64,000 nucleotides of DNA from CALARM01 sp036746235 (GTDB lineage Bacteria > Vulcanimicrobiota > SpSt-956 > JAKJGF01), in NCBI GenBank assembly GCA_036746235.1, contig DAIOEN010000006.1:1-64000 (forward strand). Direction: 5' to 3'. The notes below the pieces were generated by a model. It was given only the letters and a program-made list of their open reading frames with translations, had not been told where the DNA came from and ran no database searches. A program made the translations under genes and the position numbers. Each line of letters begins with the position of its first letter. Positions within the stretch are counted from its first letter, which is position 1. Shown here one piece after another: positions 15,398 to 24,230 of the stretch.

Positions 15398-18300
15398 TTA
15401 CTTTTCTACAACTTTAACGGTTTCCTTTTTAGAATAACCGAATACCTCCGGTTCATACATAAGTTCCGCCTTTGTATAAGGCATGTCAAAAGTTCCGTAA
15501 TGAATGGCTCTTACGAAATATGTAAAGGTATGTTCACCGGAATTTAAGAGATCTGCAAAAAGCAGTACCCTGTCATCATAATTTTCCCAGTGATCAAATG
15601 TTCCCCACCAGTCATTTCTTTCATTGCTGCGTATCTGTGAGAGTTTTCTCAAAAGATCTTTATTTTCCGTGTCAAAAGATTCTCTCACCAGTTCAAAACC
15701 TCCCGGTAAGGGATCATTTACGACAACATAATGTCTTTCCATAGGAGTAACTATGGAAAGAGTTACTTTGTAGACTGTTCCTGCTATAAAATCCTTTGTC
15801 TTACTCCCTTCAAGGGGTTCTATGGATTTAAATACACTTATACCTTCATCCCTTGCAGGACGCGGGTCTGTCGGAGCATAAACAAGTCTCATAGTATAGT
15901 ACTGCCTTCCCGGCCCTTCTTTATCAAACATAACTGACATGTCTTTTCCCACGGGGATATCTGACATAGGAACTACCTGTTTCACACATTTAGTCTCTCT
16001 TCCTTTAAAGAAATTTTTCATAATTTCCTTGCCGTCAAGAGAAACTTTACTTTCAAAATTCGGAGTATCTTTTTCAAATTTATTGAAATAAACTCTCAGT
16101 GCTTCAAAGGCAAAAACATTTTCCTGTGTTGTATCCCATCTGCCCAGGCTCTGTGTATCTATAAGCCATTTGACAACATTTTGAGCCTGAGGAAAGTCTG
16201 CATCCAGTTCAATCAGTGTCTGAAGCGTAAGAGACGTAGTTCTTACGGTAGAAGTATAAATCCAGCTCATATCATCTGTTACTCTTTCTTCAAAATAAGC
16301 ACTTGTAGGAGACATTTTTATATGGTTAAGGAGTTCCTTTACCATAACAGCTTCTTCCTCTTTATCCTTACCGTACATATGCATTGCCCGCACCAGCATG
16401 CATCTTCCAAAGAGTGAGTTTTTATTCCTCTGTTCGTACATGGTATGTAAATAGGACGGCTCACCTTCTCCTGCCAGATAAAGGGTATAAAGGGCAAAAG
16501 CTTTTACCGTAGCCTGAGTCCTCTCTTTATAGGGATAAAGCCATCTTTTATCATCTTTAGAAAATCTGAGTATTTCTTTCAAATATTTCCGTCCCTCTGA
16601 CATAACAGAAGGAGAAATTTTATAATCTGACTCCTGTGCCAGTGTAAGTCCGTACATAGTATAAGCTGAAAGGAAAGGATTTTCGAGTTCTCCTCCCTCC
16701 CACAGTGTAAAACCTCCTGAAGGTTTCTGGTGTTTTACTATCATATCCAGATTTTCCTGAACGAAATCTCTCAATTTCTGCCCCTTTAAACCTGAAAGGT
16801 CAAAAGCATTTATAAGCTCTTCTGCAGTAATGAGAGGAAGAACTCTGGAAAGTTTCTGTTCCAGACAGCCGTAGGGATAATCTACAAGATATTCAAGGCC
16901 TCCCTGAAGATTTATCATTGCAGTAGAAGAATTATTCACTTCCAGATAACCTGTATTGGGATCGGCAGTTGCAGGAATAGAAAGTTTCTCTTCCCTGCTG
17001 TTATCTTCAGATGAGCCTGTTGTAGCAACAGCTTCCGTAAGTATAGCAGCTTTTACCGGCAATTTTTCCAGTACGCCGTCACTGTAAGTGCCCATGGTAC
17101 AGGAGAAAGTCAGTTTACCTTCCGTTACTTTATCGGCTTCGAAAGAAAAGAGCACTTCTTTTTCCTGTCCCGGAGGTATATCTACTTTTTTAAGTCCCCT
17201 CTCCGAAAGTTTAAGGCCTTCACTATTACATTCTACAACTGCTTCTCCCTCTTTATCAGTTCCGTTAAATACGAGAACACCTGCTTTAAACTTATCGTAA
17301 AGTCTTACAAACCTGGGCATGGAAGGCTTCATAAGCAATGGTTTTGTGCTTACGATCCTCTTATCGCCACAGCCGAAAGAACTGTCTTTTGTCTGAGCCG
17401 TTGCCATAATAAGAAAAGTAGTCACATTATCGGGAAGTTTAAATTTAACTGAACCATTGCCGTTATTATCTGTAATCACAGAAGGTTTAAACATGGCAGT
17501 GGCTACGAAATTTTCCCTCAGAGTAGAAGGTTTCCCTCCTCCGTCACCTCCGGGATTACCTCCTTTTTGACCGTAATTCTTCTGATCTATAATATATTTC
17601 CTTGTTTCCGCAGTTATAACATCAATACCTCTCGTATAATAAAAAGAGTCAAAATAATCAGGTGTTTTGAAACCTGTAAGATTAAGTACCCCGAGGTCTA
17701 CTGCAGAGACACATATTTCACCTTTTACTCCCTGTCCCTTCTGGTTTTCCATATGAAGATTTACGGTAACTTCATCTCCGGGGACATATTTATCTTTATC
17801 AGTATTTACCGTTACTTTAAGCCTCTTATTATCAGGAACAACAGGCATATTAAAATAGCCTATTTTAAAAGACGGTTTACCCAGATCATCACCTGTGTCG
17901 GAGAATTTGCTATCTGAGACTCTGCCCTGAAGTAGTATGACAGACACATAAACATTTGGCAGATAATCTTCTTCCACCGGGATTTCCACCGTATCGGCAC
18001 TGCCTTTAAGGTTTACCCAGAAACTTTTTATTATAAATTCTCTTTCTATTGTTACAAGGGCTCTGGCCTGTTCATAAGGAGATTTGACAAGTATTTTTGC
18101 CGTATCTCCCGGCTTATATTCTTTTTTATCAGGCACTAAATCAATCTTATCATCATCATATCTTGCCCATGCAACATAATCTTCACCGCTGACATAAAAG
18201 GTTGATTCTGTCACTATATTGTTCTTTCTGCTGTCTGTGCCTGTAGCTCTTATAATGTAAAGTCCGGCTTTATCAGGCTTAAATTCCCCTTCTACACGCT

Positions 18301-21013
18301 GTCCTTCACTTTTAAGGTCAAAACTTTTAATGACTTCATCCACCTTTTCGGAAACCCAGCCTGTTTCACCGTTCATTCCCACCTTACGTACGGAATTCCA
18401 CTCTCTTTTTATAATATCTATCTTTACATCCTGGCCTGTTCTGACTGTTCCGTCAGGGGAAAGAACAATCATATTGAAAGTCTGTGTTTCTTTATTTGAC
18501 ATAAACCGTGAAGAAGGTTTTATGCCTATATAATATTCACCCGGGTGGACAAGAACCTGCTTATAGCCCGATACAGACTGGCGACCTGCAGATTCTATCG
18601 TTCCCTGAACTGTCAGTATATAAGGCCCCTGGTTTACTTTATCGGTAATCTCAACAGACAGAGGGACTTCACCGTTATCTTTCAGGTTCCCTTCCCCTGA
18701 GCCGAGATATTTTTCCTCTCTTTCTTCGGCCATATCATAGAAGTCCCTGGTAAAATCAAAATCTTCATAACCGGAAGGACTGTACCAGGTAGGTTCAAGA
18801 TAATAAGACCAGTTAACCTTATCACCCTTCATAGGTGCTCCGAAGAGGTACCATCCTTTTACTGTTCCGTTAAATTTATCGCCGAACACATAATAATCAC
18901 AGTCCGAGTTTACCGTAACTTCATACTGTGCTGCCTGATAATCTTCTACAAGGAAACTTCCGTATCCTGAAATATTTCTATTACCTTTCTCTCCTGAAAT
19001 ATATATGGCATACCTTCCTGAAGAGCCGTCAGACGGAATGGTAAAGGAATGGTCAAAAGAACCGTATTCGGAAAGTTTTAAAGGAGTGTCCACGAGAACT
19101 TCATCCCTTGAGCTTGAGATTTTCAGATTTAATTTTTTAAGAGAAGAAACTTCCCATTTACCTTTTATCTTTTCTCTCATAGTTCCTTTAAGATGAACCT
19201 CTTCACCGGCTCTGTAAATGCCTTTTTCCGTAAAGACATGGATATTGAAATCGGAAGAGTCATAATAGTAATCATACATATAGAGAGGTACTCTCCAGTT
19301 CCTGTAAGAGCTGCTCACACACATATCATCGCCTTTTGAGGCAAAAACCCATATTTCACTATCATCTTCTTTTAATTTCAATTTATTCCATCCGTCAGTC
19401 TCTACCATACCCTGACCATCTGTTTTTCCTGTCCATATGATTTTATTATCACTGTTACGAAGTTCAACAAGAGCATCCGGTACAGGTTGGGCAGTGTCAA
19501 GGGTATTGACTGAAATAATATTATTTTCGGGAGAGAATTTTGCAGTTATTCCGAGATTTGTAACCTGGAGAAAGGCTTTCTGAAATCTGCTGTCATAATT
19601 CAGAGTTTCCAGAGCGTCCAGTTGAAGGAAAACAAAACCATATTTTTTGTCTCCCAGAAGTTCATCCATATCAACAGGCTGCCACCACGATTGATTCTTC
19701 TTTAAATTCAACTTCCATTCTCTGTCAATTTTATAAAAATTTTCTCCGGGATTATATTTTGCATCATAGTTAAAAGCATGTCCCTGAAATAAAGGGATAA
19801 TCTGATCCTTTGAAAGAGAAGCAAGCTTCAGATTTACCTTATCGAGATTCATAAAAGATACGGGAAAAGTTCTGGAAGAATTTGCTTCTACTGTTCCAAC
19901 ACCGTTTTCAATATAGCATGAAGGAGAATAATCTGATGTTTTAAATGAAAAACTCACATCCTGCCCCAGGGTATTTCCGAGAATATCTTTTATATTCTTT
20001 GAAATCTTCACTGTATATTTCGTCTGTGCCAGTAAAGGGACATAAAGACAGAGAGTCTGATTCTGGCCGTATTGTTTGTAATATTCAGGTATTTTTATAT
20101 CGGGAGTAAATTTTATATTATCGATTACTTCTCCGTAATCTACAGGATTTGTAAAAGTCAGGTCTATAGAGCTTTCAGGGCTGTGTTCCCCGGAGGTGTC
20201 GGCATCGGACATACCGGAAAATTTAAATACATTTTCACTGTTAAATGTTATGGAATTATCTTCCGAAAGACCGAGGTCACCTGTTTTACCGGGTAAATTC
20301 TTTTTTAACGTAAGAATATAAGCTTTTCCGGGAGATAATAATTCAGAAGGTTTTATAACAATTACATTATTCGGATCCCATTCTTCCGTATCTTTATCTT
20401 TTTCAAACTGTCTATCCACTTTAACGGGAATAATTTTCTTATCACATGATAACTCAATAAAATCAGCAGCCTTTGCCGGGTCCATCGGTTGATTGAAGAG
20501 CAGATATATAGAACCTTTAAGAGCCAGCAGTCTGCTATAAAAATAATCGGCAGGTTTTGAAGAAACAATGGCAGGTCTGACTGTTTCAAATGACCATTTA
20601 TAATCTTTATCAAGAACTGCACCTGTTAAAGCTTTAAACCCTTTCGGAACCGTGACATGGTACAATGTGCCGAAGGGTAGTGGATTATCAGGAATAAATT
20701 TCAGTGTTGCAGTCCCCATCCATCTGTATTTACCCGACAGAGGAGGCTCAAAAGTTAAAAGCCCTTCCGGTTCATCTTCAGGAAGGGTAGTGAGAGGAAC
20801 CATAGCCTGATTAAAACTGACTGTTATGGCATCAAGTTCGCTCTGTTCCTGTACCGGCCCATCCGGTGTGGCGAAAACAACCTGTAATTTTTCAATTTTA
20901 CTTGGCCCTGCAAGAACTACTTCGTTAATCCTGGAGCTATTGCAGGAACTGGAAAAGAATGCCAGAAAAATAAGAAAGATAGAAAGAATATGGATTTTTC
21001 TCAAATTGAACAC
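15398..21013 (-). CDS. Bacterial alpha-2-macroglobulin lipoprotein with thioester motif
   Basis: The 1871-residue protein has a signal peptide ending in a Ser-rich lipobox-like SSSC, so it is probably a lipoprotein. Macroglobulin-type beta domains and an Ig-like N-terminus follow. The thioester motif is YPYGCLEQ (Cys about residue 1383), and a helical thioester domain and receptor-binding-like C-terminus come after it. Proteins of this family (E. coli YfhM) trap attacking proteases in the periplasm, and linkage to PBP1C is typical because PBP1C may repair the damaged wall. The size is somewhat above the usual 1600-1700 residues. It starts at GTG; a TTG three codons later (21004) has better ribosome-binding-site spacing. 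It is first in an operon with pbpC. Confidence 0.92.
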   Translation of the reverse strand: MFNLRKIHILSIFLIFLAFFSSSCNSSRINEVVLAGPSKIEKLQVVFATPDGPVQEQSELDAITVSFNQAMVPLTTLPEDEPEGLLTFEPPLSGKYRWMGTATLKFIPDNPLPFGTLYHVTVPKGFKALTGAVLDKDYKWSFETVRPAIVSSKPADYFYSRLLALKGSIYLLFNQPMDPAKAADFIELSCDKKIIPVKVDRQFEKDKDTEEWDPNNVIVIKPSELLSPGKAYILTLKKNLPGKTGDLGLSEDNSITFNSENVFKFSGMSDADTSGEHSPESSIDLTFTNPVDYGEVIDNIKFTPDIKIPEYYKQYGQNQTLCLYVPLLAQTKYTVKISKNIKDILGNTLGQDVSFSFKTSDYSPSCYIENGVGTVEANSSRTFPVSFMNLDKVNLKLASLSKDQIIPLFQGHAFNYDAKYNPGENFYKIDREWKLNLKKNQSWWQPVDMDELLGDKKYGFVFLQLDALETLNYDSRFQKAFLQVTNLGITAKFSPENNIISVNTLDTAQPVPDALVELRNSDNKIIWTGKTDGQGMVETDGWNKLKLKEDDSEIWVFASKGDDMCVSSSYRNWRVPLYMYDYYYDSSDFNIHVFTEKGIYRAGEEVHLKGTMREKIKGKWEVSSLKKLNLKISSSRDEVLVDTPLKLSEYGSFDHSFTIPSDGSSGRYAIYISGEKGNRNISGYGSFLVEDYQAAQYEVTVNSDCDYYVFGDKFNGTVKGWYLFGAPMKGDKVNWSYYLEPTWYSPSGYEDFDFTRDFYDMAEEREEKYLGSGEGNLKDNGEVPLSVEITDKVNQGPYILTVQGTIESAGRQSVSGYKQVLVHPGEYYIGIKPSSRFMSNKETQTFNMIVLSPDGTVRTGQDVKIDIIKREWNSVRKVGMNGETGWVSEKVDEVIKSFDLKSEGQRVEGEFKPDKAGLYIIRATGTDSRKNNIVTESTFYVSGEDYVAWARYDDDKIDLVPDKKEYKPGDTAKILVKSPYEQARALVTIEREFIIKSFWVNLKGSADTVEIPVEEDYLPNVYVSVILLQGRVSDSKFSDTGDDLGKPSFKIGYFNMPVVPDNKRLKVTVNTDKDKYVPGDEVTVNLHMENQKGQGVKGEICVSAVDLGVLNLTGFKTPDYFDSFYYTRGIDVITAETRKYIIDQKNYGQKGGNPGGDGGGKPSTLRENFVATAMFKPSVITDNNGNGSVKFKLPDNVTTFLIMATAQTKDSSFGCGDKRIVSTKPLLMKPSMPRFVRLYDKFKAGVLVFNGTDKEGEAVVECNSEGLKLSERGLKKVDIPPGQEKEVLFSFEADKVTEGKLTFSCTMGTYSDGVLEKLPVKAAILTEAVATTGSSEDNSREEKLSIPATADPNTGYLEVNNSSTAMINLQGGLEYLVDYPYGCLEQKLSRVLPLITAEELINAFDLSGLKGQKLRDFVQENLDMIVKHQKPSGGFTLWEGGELENPFLSAYTMYGLTLAQESDYKISPSVMSEGRKYLKEILRFSKDDKRWLYPYKERTQATVKAFALYTLYLAGEGEPSYLHTMYEQRNKNSLFGRCMLVRAMHMYGKDKEEEAVMVKELLNHIKMSPTSAYFEERVTDDMSWIYTSTVRTTSLTLQTLIELDADFPQAQNVVKWLIDTQSLGRWDTTQENVFAFEALRVYFNKFEKDTPNFESKVSLDGKEIMKNFFKGRETKCVKQVVPMSDIPVGKDMSVMFDKEGPGRQYYTMRLVYAPTDPRPARDEGISVFKSIEPLEGSKTKDFIAGTVYKVTLSIVTPMERHYVVVNDPLPGGFELVRESFDTENKDLLRKLSQIRSNERNDWWGTFDHWENYDDRVLLFADLLNSGEHTFTYFVRAIHYGTFDMPYTKAELMYEPEVFGYSKKETVKVVEK

Positions 21014-21050
21014 CTCTCCCTCATGGTTATGTAATAAAAAACATATAGAT

Positions 21051-21079
21051 ATTATAGAACAAAAGTCGGATTATGGCAA
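21051..21079 (-). promoter_or_regulatory. Strong sigma-70-type promoter for the alpha-2-macroglobulin/pbpC operon
   Basis: Minus strand: TTGCCA (21079-21074), a 17-bp spacer, TATAAT (21056-21051). This gives five of six and six of six consensus bases. The leader would be about 30 nt. The 47-bp heptamer cassette begins one base upstream of the -35 box. Confidence 0.7.
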
Positions 21080-21126
21080 TTAAATCGTAACTGGTAACGC
21101 GTAACGCGTGACGGATGGCGATTTAA
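21080..21126. repeat. 47-bp heptamer cassette TTAAATC-(GTAACGC)n-CGATTTAA, copy 1
   Basis: The order is TTAAATC, GTAACTG, GTAACGC, GTAACGC, GTGACGG, ATGG, CGATTTAA. The two outer octamers (TTAAATCG and CGATTTAA) are exact complements. The same cassette, with the same flanks and exactly one more heptamer, is found at 40514-40567. Confidence 0.85.
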
Positions 21127-21335
21127 ATTGCCGTGTAGGTAATTAGCCGTCTAGAGAGATAGATATTTCGGCGAATACCGGTGAATGGTGAAGAGTAAAA
21201 TAACCCATTATAGCTAAAGTTATTGTGATTTGAGAGTAATATTTAATTTAATTATAAACCTAATATGACAGAAAGGTTCTTAATGATGAGTACAGAACTT
21301 CAGGTGTTACGTACTGGCAATTGGATAAATTGTTT

Positions 21336-21386
21336 ACAATTTGTTTACAAATCCCATATTAATTTATGAATAATCTATGGTAATAT
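21336..21386 (+). promoter_or_regulatory. Shared upstream site plus extended -10 promoter of the glycine-rich gene
   Basis: ACAATTTGTTTACAAAT (21336-21352) contains the dyad ATTTGT-TT-ACAAAT, and a second overlapping dyad AAATTGT-TT-ACAATTT lies just before it. Exactly 28 bp further is TAATAT (21381-21386), preceded by TG and one base. The same 17-mer with the same 28-bp distance to an extended -10 stands in front of the glycine-rich gene at 43944. The -35 regions are poor in both, which fits an activator-dependent promoter; that last point is inference. Confidence 0.6.
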
Positions 21387-21392
21387 ATATTA

Positions 21393-21468
21393 CAGTTATT
21401 TTATAACTGCCTGTAAAAAACAGGGTACAACAGTTGAAAAGTAAATTTATTCTATATTATCTTGTACC
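21393..21468 (+). promoter_or_regulatory. Second candidate promoter within nested dyads
   Basis: CAGTTAT-TTT-ATAACTG (21393-21409) and CCTGT...ACAGG (21410-21424) are followed by TTGAAA (21434-21439) and TATTAT (21455-21460), spaced 15 bp. That pair is bracketed by the perfect repeat GGTACAA (21424-21430) / TTGTACC (21462-21468). A TTTTT run after the last arm also permits reading it as an attenuator-like hairpin. Confidence 0.4.
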
Positions 21469-21527
21469 TTTTTACATAGTATGTAAGGTATATAGAATAT
21501 ACATCAAAAAACATAGGAGGAAGAGAG

Positions 21528-22055
21528 ATGAAAATAAACCAGGCAAATCAGCAGCATACCATTATAGGACAGAAGAAAGTCACCAGAGGTAAATCAGAGG
21601 AATTACCGAGAGAACAGGTAATCCTTGGTCAGTATTCAGATGATCTTGGAATGATGAAACAACTTGCAGATCTTAAATCCTGTTCCACCGGTGATATAGG
21701 TTCTATGCTTTTAAAGGCATATTCAACGGGAGGAGCTATAGGCATAGTAGCATCAGGAGCTGGCCTCGCCGGGAAAGCCTTTGGAGGACTCACAGGAGCT
21801 GCCATCGCAGCGGGAACGTCGGCCCTGGTGGGAGGATTTGTAGCAGGTAAATACTTTGGCTCTGAAGGCCAGATAAGTATAAAGGATTTTGCCATAGGAG
21901 CTCTCGCGGGAGGAGGATTGGCCGCAGCCGGAGCGGGACTCGGATTCCTTAATAATGCCTGGATAGCTGTTCCTGCCGCTACAGTCGCAGGAGGAGTGGG
22001 AGGCTTTATCAGCACGAAGGAAATGTTCGAGAGTAAATGGTCGTCTCAGTATTAG
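21528..22055 (+). CDS. Glycine/alanine-rich small protein of unknown function
   Basis: The 175-residue protein has a polar N-terminus (about 1-60). A long run of glycine-zipper-like hydrophobic segments follows (about 62-165, e.g. GGAIGIVASGAGLAGKAFGG and GALAGGGLAAAGAGLGF), so it is likely to insert into or associate with membranes. There is no signal peptide. A perfect AGGAGG lies 9 bp before the ATG, and a strong terminator follows, so it is a well-expressed single-gene unit. A second small protein of similar style (43384-43944) shares its upstream control site. I do not recognise a family; a pore-forming, secreted or shell-type role is possible but not shown. Confidence 0.8.
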   Translation: MKINQANQQHTIIGQKKVTRGKSEELPREQVILGQYSDDLGMMKQLADLKSCSTGDIGSMLLKAYSTGGAIGIVASGAGLAGKAFGGLTGAAIAAGTSALVGGFVAGKYFGSEGQISIKDFAIGALAGGGLAAAGAGLGFLNNAWIAVPAATVAGGVGGFISTKEMFESKWSSQY

Positions 22056-22074
22056 ACCGAAAAAAGTATTTCTT

Positions 22075-22107
22075 AAAAGGGCTGTTCTAAAGACAGCCCT
22101 TTTGCTT
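22075..22107 (+). terminator. Rho-independent terminator of the glycine-rich gene
   Basis: A perfect 11-bp stem (AAAAGGGCTGT 22075-22085, ACAGCCCTTTT 22093-22103) with a 7-nt loop ends in TTTTGCTTTT. The A-rich left side means it could also serve the convergent TPR gene. Confidence 0.9.
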
Positions 22108-22137
22108 TTGAGATTCTTTTACTGTGAGGATCTCCTA

Positions 22138-23943
22138 TCACGGCTTTTTATAAAAAGCTTCCACCCTTTTAAGCCCCTGTCGTGCAAAAATATGAAATGG
22201 GCTCAGCTCAAGTGTTCTGGAATAAAAATAACGGGCACGGAACCGGTCTCCCATTGTTTCGTAAACAAGGCCGGTAATCCAGTAGCTGTCCGGAAATTCC
22301 GGTTCTGTTTTTCTTGCAGAAGCCAGTTCTTTTAAAGATGCTATATAATTTCTGCTATCCATAAACCACAGAGCCTTTATGCAGTAAGTAAAGGCAGATC
22401 TGTAAGGACTGTATGAGAGAGCCTGAGAAAAATATACTTTCGAATCATTTTTTATGCCCATATCCCTGTAAATAAGTCCCATATAATAATAGGATATGGC
22501 CTGGGAAGGATTTACGGAGAGGGCCTGTTTGAATTCTTCGATTGCTCTGTCGTTTTTTCCTCGGTACATATTAAGAAGTCCGAGATTTATATAGGCGAAG
22601 GAATTTGTAGGATACGTTTCAATAAAAGATTTTAACATATCTTCCGCTTTCTGGAACTCTCCCGTATTCAAATAAACTACTCCGAGAGAGAAAAGAACTG
22701 ATTTGTTAGCAGGGTCAAGAGTCATTACTTTTGAATAATTTTTTATTGCTTCTTCCCAGTTGCCTCTTTTCTGATATATGACACCGAGAGCAAAAGGTAT
22801 ATCTATATTGGACGGATCCAGTTCTATTACTTTATTAAATTCTTCTATTGCAGCTTCATCTTTTCCCTGAACATAATAAACCTGTCCCAGGAGATCATGA
22901 AAGGTAATACTGTCAGGAGCAAGTTTTATTCCTTTTTTGAATATATCTATTGCTTCATCGAATTTACCGAGAGAATAACAGGAAAAACCGAGATATTCCA
23001 GTACCTGCAGATTATCAGGATCTATTTCTCCGGCCTTTCTGTAATAGTCGATTGAAATATCTCTTTTATCCAGATTATCATATAACAGTCCCAGAGACAG
23101 GTAAGCACCTGTATTACGGCGATCAAACTCCAGACCTTTTTCGAATTCCTTTATTGCTTCTTCACATTTATTCTGTGCAATATAAACCCTTCCCAGGCCG
23201 AAATACCCCTGTCCGTTCTGAGGTGCTACGTCTATTGCCTTTGTAAAATACTGTGATGCAAGAGCCATATCTTCTTTACTGAGAGAAAGTTCTCCGAGAT
23301 ATAGATAGACATCGAAAAAATCAGGTTTCTTTTCTATTATATAATTAAATTCATTCATTGCCCGATCAAGGTTTCCCGACATTGCAAGTATCTGACCTTT
23401 TATGTAACGGACTTCAATATCATCGGGAGAATTTTCCAGGAGTTTTCCGCAGTTATAAAGGGCTTTATTGAAATCTCCCATGTTCATATAAACAAGAGAC
23501 AGACCTTTCAGGGCATCTCTGTTATCAGGAAAAAGCTGTATTATTTTTTCATATTCCGGCACTGCATGAACATAATCGCCTGTCGTAAGATAAACCTTTC
23601 CCAGTTGCAGAGAGAGAAATAAATTTGAAGGATCCGATGATTTCGCTTTATTGAAGGATTCCATGGCAAGTTTATTGTTTTTAAGAAAGAGATAAACAAG
23701 GCCGAGATTGTAACTGGCTGCCGAATTATGAGGATCAATATAGAGAACTATGTGAAACTCCCTGAAGGCTTCTTTCATATTGCCTTCCAGAAAATATTTT
23801 TTCCCTGCTTCAAGGTGTTTATCTATATCAAAACCACTGTCATTATCAGTTTTTTTATCAGGTAAAGACGTAAGGGCAGCAAAAGCAGGAAGTGTTAAAC
23901 TCATCAGAAGGAGAAAAAAGACAAGGAATTTTGTTAAACGCAC
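22138..23943 (-). CDS. Exported TPR-repeat protein
   Basis: The 601-residue protein has a signal peptide (MRLTKFLVFFLLLMSLTLPAFA). About fifteen tetratricopeptide repeats of 34 residues fill residues about 43-590 (e.g. PHNSAASYNLGLVYLFLKNN, DRAIEEFKQALSVNPSQAISY). TPR arrays are protein-binding scaffolds; there is no catalytic domain. It is predicted to act in the periplasm or at the cell surface. It starts at GTG with GAGGT 9-10 bp upstream. It stands alone, convergent with the glycine-rich gene and divergent from the cytochrome gene. Its repeats are of the same type as those in the kinase-linked TPR proteins at 35687-40496. Confidence 0.88.
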   Translation of the reverse strand: MRLTKFLVFFLLLMSLTLPAFAALTSLPDKKTDNDSGFDIDKHLEAGKKYFLEGNMKEAFREFHIVLYIDPHNSAASYNLGLVYLFLKNNKLAMESFNKAKSSDPSNLFLSLQLGKVYLTTGDYVHAVPEYEKIIQLFPDNRDALKGLSLVYMNMGDFNKALYNCGKLLENSPDDIEVRYIKGQILAMSGNLDRAMNEFNYIIEKKPDFFDVYLYLGELSLSKEDMALASQYFTKAIDVAPQNGQGYFGLGRVYIAQNKCEEAIKEFEKGLEFDRRNTGAYLSLGLLYDNLDKRDISIDYYRKAGEIDPDNLQVLEYLGFSCYSLGKFDEAIDIFKKGIKLAPDSITFHDLLGQVYYVQGKDEAAIEEFNKVIELDPSNIDIPFALGVIYQKRGNWEEAIKNYSKVMTLDPANKSVLFSLGVVYLNTGEFQKAEDMLKSFIETYPTNSFAYINLGLLNMYRGKNDRAIEEFKQALSVNPSQAISYYYMGLIYRDMGIKNDSKVYFSQALSYSPYRSAFTYCIKALWFMDSRNYIASLKELASARKTEPEFPDSYWITGLVYETMGDRFRARYFYSRTLELSPFHIFARQGLKRVEAFYKKP

Positions 23944-24084
23944 AAACAGTTACCTCTTAAATATTATAAGTCAATAATTTATATAGGTTTTTCACAAAAA
24001 TAAATTCTTTACATAAAATATTTATCCTTCCTGTGAATATATATTTCTGCTATTTTAGAAATATTTCATAACGTATGATAATTT

Positions 24085-24128
24085 AAGTGAGCAGTAGGTG
24101 AAGACAATCTTTTACTCACTGCTCACTT
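24085..24128. repeat. Facing GTGAGCA/GTGAGTA arrays upstream of the cytochrome gene
   Basis: AAGTGAGCAGTAGGTGAAGA (24085-24104) faces TCTTTTACTCACTGCTCACTT (24108-24128). The outer 11 bp pair perfectly and the inner part imperfectly. The spacer carries ACAATCTT, which also occurs in the array pair at 31621. Confidence 0.75.
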
Positions 24129-24133
24129 CTTCG

Positions 24134-24162
24134 TTAAAATCCCGGTAAAAAACTGGCATAAT
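24134..24162 (+). promoter_or_regulatory. Extended -10 promoter for the cytochrome gene
   Basis: TTAAAA (24134-24139), a 17-bp spacer and CATAAT (24157-24162), with TG one base before the -10 box. The leader would be about 60 nt and would end in the AGGAGG of the gene. Confidence 0.5.
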
Positions 24163-24230
24163 CTCTGCAGGAAAAGAGAGGAGATAAAAGAAATCTTAAA
24201 GATTAAAAAATCAACAAAGGAGGAACAGAA

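Larger units (their letters stand above)
21014..21527. other. 514-bp divergent regulatory region
   Basis: It lies between the alpha-2-macroglobulin gene (minus) and the glycine-rich gene (plus). It holds, left to right, the minus-strand promoter 21051-21079, the heptamer cassette 21080-21126, a near-palindrome GGCGATTTAAATTGCC (21117-21132), a 17-bp site shared with another gene (21336-21352), two candidate plus-strand promoters and three further dyads. A 34-codon frame at 21265-21369 has no ribosome binding site and is probably not a gene. I see nothing definite in 21140-21330. Confidence 0.6.

Noticed and set aside
21117..21200. Possible riboswitch-like segment (GGCGATTTAAATTGCC followed by CCGTCTAGAGAG)
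   Set aside because: Only one short palindrome is visible and no known aptamer core could be traced. It lies far from the start codon.
21265..21369. 34-codon frame (MTERFLMMSTELQVLRTGNW...) in the region before the glycine-rich gene
   Set aside because: It has no ribosome binding site, overlaps the proposed regulator site and promoter, and matches no family I recognise. It could be a gene remnant.
21629..22015. 128-codon Pro/Ala-rich antisense frame over the glycine-rich gene
   Set aside because: It is the complement of Gly/Ala codons, without a ribosome binding site or promoter.
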